A stretch of DNA of 64,000 bases from Microbulbifer sp. YPW16 (GTDB lineage Bacteria; Pseudomonadota; Gammaproteobacteria; Pseudomonadales; Cellvibrionaceae): NCBI RefSeq assembly GCF_021290385.1, contig NZ_CP089928.1:1410501-1474500 (forward strand), written 5' to 3'. The position numbers and the translations under genes are program-made. The notes under the pieces were generated by a model that did not search any database, was not told the origin of the DNA, and worked only from the letters and a program-made list of their open reading frames with translations. This document shows, piece after piece, positions 37,711 through 48,400 of the stretch (position 1 is its first letter; the number at the start of each line of letters is the position of its first letter).

Positions 37711-39443
37711 CCCCCGATTCCATCCCCACTGCCCGGGGGCGCACCGCGCCTCCAGAACACCTCGGTTTCAATGGTCAGTTCATAATCGCCGTATTCGGCC
37801 GCCCATTCCTCGGCCACCTGCGCCTTGATCGCCTGCAGGCGACGCTCTACCAGCGCCGGATCCTCATTCTCGGCCAGGTAGGACAGACGCAGTACCGACG
37901 GGGCCTCGGCCAGTTTCTCCAGCAGCAGCTCCGTGCGCGAGTGCCACTGCGGGCGCAGCTCGGTGGTCTGCGGCTCGAACACCGCCTCGGCCAGGTCCAG
38001 GCGCACCACGCGGTGCAGGCCGGCGCCGAAGTTGAACTTGATCATCTTGCCCCGCGTGGCGCGCTGCACCCGCGGATTTTCCGTGGTGAGACGATAACCG
38101 CTGGGCAGGCTGCGGTCGTCGAGCTTCAGCACAAAGTTGGAACCGCGATCCTGGTTCGGCACCACCGCACAGGTGATATGGAAACGGCCGTGGGCATCGG
38201 TGGTGGCATTGAGGCCGGTGGCGGTCACCACCCGCGCCCCGGGCACACCGCCCTCACCGGCATCCTGGTAGCCGTTCATGTTCTTGTCGTCGTACACCTT
38301 GCCGATCACGTCGGTACAGTCGAAGGTCGGGTCGGGGATCACCCGTACCGTGGCCGAGGCCTCGCCCGACAACTGCTGGCCGGACAGGCCATTGAACAGC
38401 CGCGCACGGTTCACGTACTCGCCCTCGCCTACACCGGAACCAACCACCAGCAACAGCTTCACTGTGCGGGTCTGCTCCGGGTCGACACGCAGGCCCGACC
38501 AGCTCAGCTGCAGGCCGTTGACCTCCGGCTCGATCGCCTCGCCATCGACGCGGGCCGAGCCGGCGATGTACTTGAAGCCTGCCGGGAAGAAGTCCACCAG
38601 CTGCAGGTCCGTCAGCGGCACTGCCAGCGAGTTACTGAAGGTAATGGTGTACGGCACCAGCTGGCTGCGGGTAACGTTCAGCATCGCCGCCGTCTTGGTG
38701 ATCGACAGTGCCCCATCCAGCTGCGGATCCACTGCAATGTGGTTGTTGAACAGCTGGCTCTCTCCCGGCACCTGGTTGTCATCCAGCGTCAGGCGCAGGT
38801 AGTAATCCGTCTCCGGGCTGCGCGCATCAATATCCAGCGGCGGCAGGGTCGGGGATGCCTGTGCCTCACAATAGTCCGCCGTCGCCGGCACCGCATCCGC
38901 GGCGCTGCCCAGGCAGGCCGCCACATCGAAGCCGGCGGTATCCACATTGGTCTGCGGCGGGATAATCGCCGACTCGCCCGCTACGTAGTCCTCACCGGGC
39001 AACTGAACCTGGATCAGGTAATCGGCGTTGGCCGGGCAGCCGGCACTGCTGAAGTTGATATCGAACTTGTAATAGCCGCCGGCACTGGTCACCTGGCCCT
39101 GCTGCTTCGGATCATCGAAGCAGGCGTCCGGCACTTCCGCCCCGCTCTGCACGTGCAGCATGGTGACGATGGCACCGGACACTGGAGCACGCAGCACCGA
39201 GTCATACACCACGCCATTCGGCGTCAGCGGCAGGTTCAGGTCCTGCGGGTTGGTACCCGAGCCAACAAAGATCTCGGTGATCTGCTGCGGGCCGTTGGTG
39301 AAGTCGGAATCCGCATTACCCAGTGACGCCGTGTTGGCACCGGCAGAGGGCGCAACATAGCGCAACTCGTACTCCGGGCCACCAGTGCCGTTAGGTACCA
39401 GGCCGTCGAACTGGAAGTAACCGTTCTCGTCGCTCTGCAGTGT
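32495..39443. repeat. Direct repeat of about 6.95 kb, copy 2
   Basis: This is the second copy of the block at 16361-23309, in the same orientation. Beyond 39443 the two giant genes continue with recognisable but clearly diverged sequence, for example GYLWHDINFNGQRDADEQ here against GYLWRDIDFDGERDAEEP there. Recombination between copies would delete or duplicate 16134 bp and leave one intact giant/OmpA unit. Confidence 0.93.
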
Positions 39444-42400
39444 CTCCTGCGGAACACCGTTGAAGTGAAGCTCCACGGTCCAGTTGGGCAGTATCTGCTC
39501 GTCTGCGTCTCGCTGACCATTGAAGTTGATGTCGTGCCAGAGATAGCCGCCGAGGTTGGCAATACCCGGCGTGCCACCCACATCGATGGCGACACTCGCC
39601 AGTTCGCTTACAGGAGGGTCACTCCACTGGGCGGTCGCGGTGTTGACCACCGTGTAACCTGTCTCGAGATCCGCACCCAACTTCGCCTGGAAACGTAGCG
39701 TGGCGGAGTCACCGACGGGAAGGTCACCGAAGGTCGCAGCAAAGTCGGCAGTGATTACCGGGCCATCAACGGTAATGCCTCCGGCCTGTCCATTCAGCAC
39801 GGCCGAGTCTGCAACGTATGTGAGTACGCCCTCGCCCGCTGTCAGCAGGTCATCAGTGATTACCAACTGGCTTATCGGAACCGCACTGATATTGGTCACG
39901 CGGACAAGGTACTCCAGCGTCACCCCAGCCTCGGCGGCACCTCCACCAACGACCGCCACTTCCTTGACGATGGAAAGCTGCTGCGCATCCCCCACTACTA
40001 CTTCGGTAGGCTGGGCGCCATTGGACGGGTTTCCGTCGGCGTCAGTCAGTGTCAACGGGAGTTCAACCGTACTCACACTGCCCTGGTTACTGATCACCGT
40101 ACCAGTCGCAGCGCCCGAATCAACACGTACATCAAATACGACTGTGGCAGCCTGCCCTGAGCTGATGATGCCCTCGGCCGCGCCCGGCAGAGCTGGCGTC
40201 AGGTCAGCGGAGGAAACAGGCAGGCCTGTGGCGATCCGGGCTTCACCACCGCCATTGTCGCTCACGGTGCTACCGTTCAGTGTGGTGCTTCCAGAAACGT
40301 AGCTGGTACTGGCCGGAATCAGGTCGGTCAATTCCACCTCGGTGGCATCCACACCACCGATATTATTGACGGTAATCGTGTAGCGCAGTGTATCACCCGG
40401 GTCGACAATACCAGCGGTAAGGTTATCCTCCTGAATCGCGACACTCTTCTGCACAACCAGCAACGGAACGTCACCGACAATATCAATGGTGGGGTCAGCT
40501 GGCGTATCGGTGCCCGGGTCATCGGATGGGACTTCATCAAAAGCACCGCTTCCCGCTCCCGCGCCGTTCAGGAAGCCCTGGTTGGAGACAAGGGTACCGT
40601 CATTGACATCGTTGACGGTCACCTCGAAAGTGATGACAGCTTCACCATCACCGGAATTGCCGGGATCGGCCAGTAATACCCCCTCTACTGATCCGGGCGA
40701 GGAGAGCGGCATTCCGGATGCCAGGGGCGTGCTGCTATCCACGTCTGGTACCGCCACACCATTTAGCGTGGTGGAATTTACAACGTAAGTGGTGTTTGCG
40801 GGCACCTGGTCACGTAAGAGTGCTTCACTGGTGTTTTCATCACCGATGTTGCGTACCCGCAGCGTGTAGCGCAGGCTATCGCCCGCTAACAGCAGCTCTG
40901 GATCCCCGCTGATGTCTCCGGAAGTTTTCTCAATCACGAATGCCGGGGCGGATTCGATCACCACCCGGGTCGGATCCTCATCACCGGCCACGTCGGGATC
41001 ATCTGCACCATTGATGTTCGGGTCATCACTGTAGATCGGTGTCTGCCCAGGTAGCTGCGCCTGGGCCTGGTTGAGTACCTCAGACAAGCTGTCGATCACC
41101 GGCGCCAGGCTTACCTGGTAGACCACTTCTACCCTTTCCGAGCCGGAGCCACTTGCACCGAGCTGCAGGTCACGCACTTCCAGCCGGCCTGTGCCGGCCG
41201 TACCTGAAGTAGCATCAGTGGCGGAGGCATCCGCTCCCGCCGGCAGGGTTACCACTTGCAGCGACCCGGGTGCATAGAACGGCAAGCTATTCAGGCGGTC
41301 CAGTTCATCGGTAAGGCTGACACCGGTCACCTCCAGGTCGCTGAGATTGTTTAGCGTCAGTGTGTACTCCAGCACATCGCCCGGGCTGGCGCTACTGGCG
41401 GGGCTATCGCCTGCAGTGATGTTTGCCACAGATTGCTGGAAGGTAATATTCGGCACCGCCGCAGTGGTGGTAAATGCATCTTCGTGGTCCAAAACGCCGG
41501 GGCTGCCGTCAACGGGCGCCGGGCGGCTGTACTCGCGCGCATCCGGACCATTACTGTCCCAGCTATACCAGCGCTCCACCCCGGCAACATTGGTCAGCTC
41601 GTCACCATCCTGTGTATCGGGATCCAGGATGGCATCGTAGCTGAAGCGCAAGTGGTGATCCGCAGGCACCATTGCATTGCTACCGACCGAGGTAAGGGTC
41701 AAGACACAGGTCGCTTCGTCAAACGCGGTTGTGAAATCAGCGCCTGGGGCCAGAGAGGCCAGCGGGCTGCCACCCGCATCCAAGATTTCCGCTACAAAGT
41801 TTTCCGGTGGGGTCTCGCACATACCGCCCGGGTCGGGATTCGGCAGGATATCAGTGATGTTGATATCCCATGCCGGGCCGGTACCGGTGTTGTGTATATC
41901 GAGCACGAAAGTGCCCGGCAGGCCCGACTGCACACTGGCCGGACCAGCCTTGACCAGTGTCAGTGCAGTGGGCTCTACAACCGTCATTTCGGCCGTGGTA
42001 TTACCGCCACCGGTACCCTGCCCTGCAGCCGTATTATCGTTATCGAAGTTATAGCGATAAGTGGCACTGTTGGTGAAGCCCAGGCCTTCCATGTTGGGTG
42101 GATTACTGTCTCGCAGGCGAACTATCACATCGATGACAACGGCCTCGTTGGCCGGCACATCAATACCATTAGTGGTGTCCTCAATCACCAGATCAGTTCC
42201 CGAACCGGTATTTACCGGGGAGAATTCCCCACTGCCGGACACTTTCACTGCACCGACAAACACCAGGTCTGCCGAGGAGGCTCCCAGGTCCAGCAATACC
42301 TGTACGTCGTTGAGGGCGGCACCCTGGCTGGTACCCGGAATGGTGACCCGATACGCGAATGGCTCACCAATCGAGGCCGTCGGCTGGGTATTCTCGATCA

Positions 42401-45400
42401 GCAGGTCCTCGGCACTGGGGGTATTGAACTGCACGCCGACGGGAGTAGTGGGACCATAATCCTCACGCATACCCACATCTGCCGACAACCCCGCCAGGCC
42501 CGGCAGGTCGTCGTCATCCAGTGAGTAATACACCTCTGCGTAAGCACCATTCTCGATCGAAAGCCCGGCACCCAGGTTGTCATCCGCCTGGACCCGGTAG
42601 GTCATCTGCAGCGACTCACCCGGTGCGATGGCGTAGCCGGTCCCCCCGCCAAAGTCCCACACAGCCTCACCGGTGGCGGCATCATAGGCAGGCGCCACGT
42701 CGGCGATATTGGCACCGTTGACGATGGTCGATTGCACCGTAACGCCGCCCTGCCGCAGGCCTACCGGGACCAGGTCGCGGAAGACCAGGTCATAGGCCGG
42801 TGCAGAGCCGTTGTTGGTCACGGTCGCGGTGTAGTCGATGGTGTCGCCGGATGCCAGGGTCGCACCATCAGCCGGGCTGGAGCTCATTGCCACCGCCAGT
42901 TCCGGCTGCAGCAGGCCCAGCGTTTCACTGCCGGCGAGGCTGTCACTGCCACCGGCAATATCGCGGGTAAATTCGATATTGTTCGTGAGAGGTGTGTTAC
43001 TGGCCGGCCACGGGTGAACATCCTGGTTCAGCACGCGTGCCCGGTAGCGGATAATGAATTCGTCGTTGGCGGCGTCGTTATCGCCAGCATTCACCAGGTC
43101 CGCAATGTCCCAGCTAACCGTGGTCGGGCCGGTGACGGGATCGCCGCCCTGGACCGGCTCGGCGATCTCGTTGTGAGTGAAGGGAGCAACCGCCGCAAAC
43201 GGCGCACTGGTGTCACCATTCACGGCCAGGGTGCCGGCGAACACCATACCCTGTGGCAGGGTATCAGTAAGGACAGAATTCGGGTGACTGCCCTCCTGCA
43301 GGGTGACACGCACTTCGTATTCCACCAGGTCACCGACCCGCAGCTGGTTATCGGCAGTGTTGAAGCTGTCACTGAGGCGGTTCTTGGCGATGACGCTGTC
43401 GTTGGCGGCAGCCAGTGCGGCAATCTGACCGTCGATGAAATAATCGTTCAGGGCCGGCGTGGCAGTACCATTTCGCTCGTAGGGACCGCTGTTATCGTCG
43501 TCCAGGCTGGTCCATTCGATACGGCTTGTGCTTGTGAGGTCCGTCAACGCCAGTACAGCATCCGTTACCCGCACATCGTAGACCAGCTGTACAGTCGAGG
43601 CGGCAGGGATATCCAGGTCACTACCGGAAACATCCCAGGTGAGCTGCTGCGCCGTGGCAGTACCGTCCCCGGTCACTGCCGGATCGGCCAGGGCCGCCCC
43701 GGCAAAAGTGGCGGAACCGGTGACAAACTCGAGGCCCAGCGACAACTGCTCCCGCACCAACAGGTCAAACGCATCGGCGCTGCCTGCACCGCCCGCCTCG
43801 CTGATATCGAGCGTCAGTCGCAGGATATCGCCGGCATCCGGTGCGTCGCCGGGGGCAGTCTGGTTGTCGATGATTTTTGCCAGGGCCAGTTGCGGCTCGA
43901 TAATGGTGAGCGGACCTGAATTCCCTGCCCCGCCATCGATCGCGGGGCCACCATCGAACTCCGCATAGGTGTAGCTGGCCACGTTTTCGAAACTGTAGCC
44001 CGCCTGGGTAGTGCTGTTGTTGGCGACACGTGCACGGATTTCAATCTGGGCGCGGGTGCCGGCGGGCAACAGGTCGATACGCAGGTCCAGGTTATTGCCG
44101 CTGGTATTGGTGTCATCCACTGTCAGGCCGTTGCCACTGATTTCAGCAATGCCGGTGATTTCCAGTGCGGGATCAAGCGTATCGGTGATGACCACGTCAT
44201 AGATGGCCGAGGCACTGTCCTCGGCCGGCACCAGCAGCTGGTAGACGACTTCCTCACCCACCACGGCGGTGCCGTCGGCTGGCTGCAGCAGGATCTTCTG
44301 CAGCGGGTCGACACTGGTGGGTGCGGTGTTCATCTGGAAGGGTTCAGGTACGACCACCGGACCATACTGTTGCGCGTCGCGCGGAGGCAGCGACCAGTAT
44401 TCATCCACAGTGAAGGTATTGGTCCAGTCCTGCCCACCTCCGACATCGGTGTAAAAACCGATATCGTAATCAATCTCGAGGCACTGCCCCGGGTCGACGG
44501 GCGTATCCAGCGCGAACAGCATGTCTTCACCGCGGGCAGCCGGTGCAGTGTAGGTGTAGTCGGCCGGGTCCACTGGCGTACCGCCGATACGCAGCTCCAG
44601 GTTGGCAATCGAGGCCTGGTCCATCTCCGCCGGCAGGTCATCGGTCAACTGCAGGCCGTAGGCCGGTGCGTCGCCGGCATTACATGCCCGCAGCTGGAAG
44701 CGCATCACTTCGCTGGCCAGGTCCATGACCATGTAGGGGCTACTGCGACCGTCGCGATCGGTCTTTGCCAGGTTATCGAGCAGGGGCTGGACCACCGTAA
44801 TCGTGGCGCTGCTCTCGAGCCGCGGATCGCTCGCCGGCGGGTTGCCGCTGGCGTCGGTGTAAGTCAGGCTGGCCGTATTAGTCAGCGCAGTGCTGGCCAC
44901 GTGGGGGATGCCGCTGTCTTCGGTCACCCGGGCAACATACTCGATCACCAGCGGTGTCGCAGTGCCCAGCTCCCGTGTGACATCCCCCAGGTTCCAGACA
45001 AGTGTGCCGGTATCCCCGGCCGCCGGAACACTGGCCCCGGGGATATCCGTGTAACTGTAACCGCCACCGGCACTGTAAGGCGCCGCGTCATCACCATTGA
45101 TGCTGAAGGAGTCCAGCGTAAGGCCGGCCGGCAGTACATCAGTGATCACTACCGCGTTGGTGGTGCCGGGCTGTACATTAACCAGCAGCTGATAGGTCGC
45201 GGTATCCCCTACGCGCAGGGTGCTGTCGGCGGGATCTGCGTAACTGTCGGCAACCACCTGCTTGTCCAGGCCGCTATTATCCTCGGTATTGATCGGGGCT
45301 TCGGCCGGCCCGGCGCAATAGTCGTTGGGCGCACTGGTAACCGGGCAGCCGATGCCGTGACGCTCGTAGGCATCACCATTGGTCTCACTGTCATCGAGCG

Positions 45401-48400
45401 ACGTCCAGTCCAGCACTACGCTGTTGACCACCGGCTGGCCAAAGACTGATTCCACCGTGGCCCGGTAGGTCAGCTCCAGGGTGCTGCCCAGTGGCAGGTC
45501 GAGGCTGTTGTCGCCGTTGTCGCGACCCCAGTTCAGGGGACCACCCGGCGTACCTGCGGGCACCGGCTCGAAGCCTGCTACCGGGTTGCCATCGACCGTG
45601 GCGGTGGGGGTAAAGCTGTCATCCAGGCGCAGCTCCGGAGGCAGGTCGTCGACCAGGTTGAGATCGAATGCATCCGCCGTGGATCCGCTGTGGGTAACGG
45701 TGATGACATACTCCAGCACATCGCCGCCCTGCGCCAGGGCGGGATCGCCCGTCGTGTTGGTCACTGCCTTGGTGATATCCAGCTGCGGCTCCACCGCAGT
45801 AACGGGCGAGGTATTATCCGTGACATTCCGTGTTGTACCGCTCTCGCCGTCGAGGTAATTCAGGTTGGCACCATTCTGCAGGGAGTCCCCCGCATCTGTG
45901 GAAATGATCTCGTTGTCGACCCGGGCGAAATAGGTGATGCGGATGAGCGGGTCGATGCGGTTGCCGGCAGTGTCATTTTCACTTTCGGTATCCACCTGGC
46001 CGATACTCCAGGTGGCGTTGTTGGCTGTGTCGTTTCCGGGAATAGCGTTGAACGCGGCCTCTGCCGGGGCCTGGCCGTTGATGGCCTCGATGCCGACAAA
46101 TTCGTAGGTGATGTCAAAGTCGGCGTTGTGCGTCAGCACATAGCTCGCCGAACCGCTGGCCAGCTGGTCGGTTACCGTGACATTTTCACTGACCCCCTCC
46201 GGCAGGCGGACCTCCAGCTGGAACTGTTTGTGCGCACCGATGGTTGGTATCACGGCCGGGTCCAGGTCGGACTTCGACAGTGCCAGTGGCGGCACCTCGG
46301 TCTGGCCTGCGGCACTGGTTTCGTAATCATTGACAGGATCGGCGGCATTGGGCAGCACACCGACACGCATGCCGTCTGCGGCACCAGCCGCGCCAATCTG
46401 TCCGGCCGGGTTCAGGGCGATGTCCCGCGACGGCAGCGACTGCCAGCGCCCCTCGATGGTATTGTCGAGGATCTCATGGGGGGCCACATCCTGTTCCACC
46501 TGGACATCAAAGGTGAAACTACGACTCTGCCCGGGCGCGATTCCGTAACCGGCGCTTGCCGGGTTCCAACTGAAGATCGGCGAGTTGGCACCTACGGTTG
46601 TGGTATCGGCGTTCTCGGGCGGATCGTTGCCACCGATATTACCCAGGTAAACCAGACCACTGTCGACGAGGTCATCCAGCACCTGCAGGTTGTAGGCGGT
46701 CGCCGAGCCGGTATTTTCCGCAGTTACCGTCACCGTCAGTACATCTTCCGCATCGGCTTCTGTAACAGCAAATGACTTGGTCAGCGCGATGGCCGGTTCC
46801 AGCACTTCCACTTCGTGGGCCTCGAACGGTACCACCACCGGGTTGCCACCCTGGTCGATATAACGCGCATCTGCCACTGTGCCATTGCCACCATTGACCA
46901 GGATATCGCCGTCATTGGTGAACTGGCTGTTCTCGACCCGGGCGATAAATTCAATCTGGAAATCAAACAGGCTGCCGGAAACCATGGTCACTTCCTGGTC
47001 GCCGAAATCCCACTCCACATAGTCGTTACTGCCGGTGCTGGTACAGGTCGGGGTAATCTCACCGCCCGGCACAAAGCCCGCAACATCGTAGGGGGCGGCA
47101 TCCAGGTCCACCACGGGCGCATCGACGCAGCGCATCCCCGGCGGCAGGTTATCCCGGATGATAAAATTGCGCAGTTTGGATGCGGGAATCTGGGTGGTGA
47201 GCTGGTAATGGATTTCCTCACCGACCACGGCGGTGTCGCGGCTGCCACCACTCGCAGTACCGTTGGACAGCTCGACCGCCGCCTTGGGCTGCGCCCGGAC
47301 CTCGATAATGCGCATCTGCGCTTCTGCATCCGCGGAGCGGTAATGGCGCGCGCGCCCCGCCTCCGGAGTGCCATCGGCGATGCCATCATTATCACCATCA
47401 CTGTCGATCCGGGGCGTGTTCTGGCTACCGAAATCCCCCTCGAGACTGTCGTAACGGGCAAAGAAGGTATTGGTAAACAGCTGCTGCGGTGCCACTGTCG
47501 GGTGGGGCTTGACCCGGTAAAAGAGCTCGACTGACTCGCCGGGATTCAGGCGCTCGAGGGCCGCGGACTGGTTGTAAGAGAAGGTGATCACCGCAGGCGT
47601 GCCCCCATCGGCACAGTTGGCAGCGGGATCATAGTCATTCTGGTTGGCAGCCAGGCCCACCAGGCCATCGTCTCCGGCGATGGTCTCAGCAATACCGTCA
47701 CCATCGTTATCGATGCCGTCCGCGTCCAGGGGCTCCACACACATCTGGCCGGACGCATCCAGGGTATCGGTAATCACCAGGTCGTAGGCGGGCGCCCGAT
47801 TCACACCGGCATCAGACTGGCGGTTGGTGACCGTTAACCGGAAGATGTAGGTCTGGTCACGGTGGCCCTCGTCGGTAAGGTCGACAAAATTACTGCAGCT
47901 GGTACCAAGACCATAAATCGCCTCATTACAGACCTGCTTCTCAACCTCTATAAATGGCTCGCTGATCGTCAGGTCCACCCGCCATTCGTCCTCGGCGGGG
48001 TAACCAGGGATGTCCGCCGGTACGCCGGCAGCATTGTCGACGATCACGGTTTCCCGCACCCCTCCGGTCTCGAAAACCGCTGCAAAGGCCGACCTCGCGA
48101 AGTCGGTGCTGACCGCAGCATGCTCGTTGGGGGCAGCCACTGTATCCACCGGGTCATTCAGGAAGCGGCTGGTCAGGTCTGTGAGGAACCAGCGATTACG
48201 CACATCGATGGCCCCGCTGACTTCCCACAGCGGATCCACTTCGCTCAGGGCACTGTTAAGGCCCCCCAGTTCACTGATGGAATTACTGGCGCTGAGTTCA
48301 GTGCACTGCGAGAGGGGATCAGGCAGCGTGACGTCATTACATGTAAGTGGAGTGTCGGCTATATAACCCTGTCCATCCGGCAGGTCATCACCAAAAGAGA

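Noticed and set aside
16361..39443. Repeat as a mobile element or composite transposon
   Set aside because: No transposase, terminal inverted repeats or target-site duplications were seen at the edges, which fall inside coding sequence.
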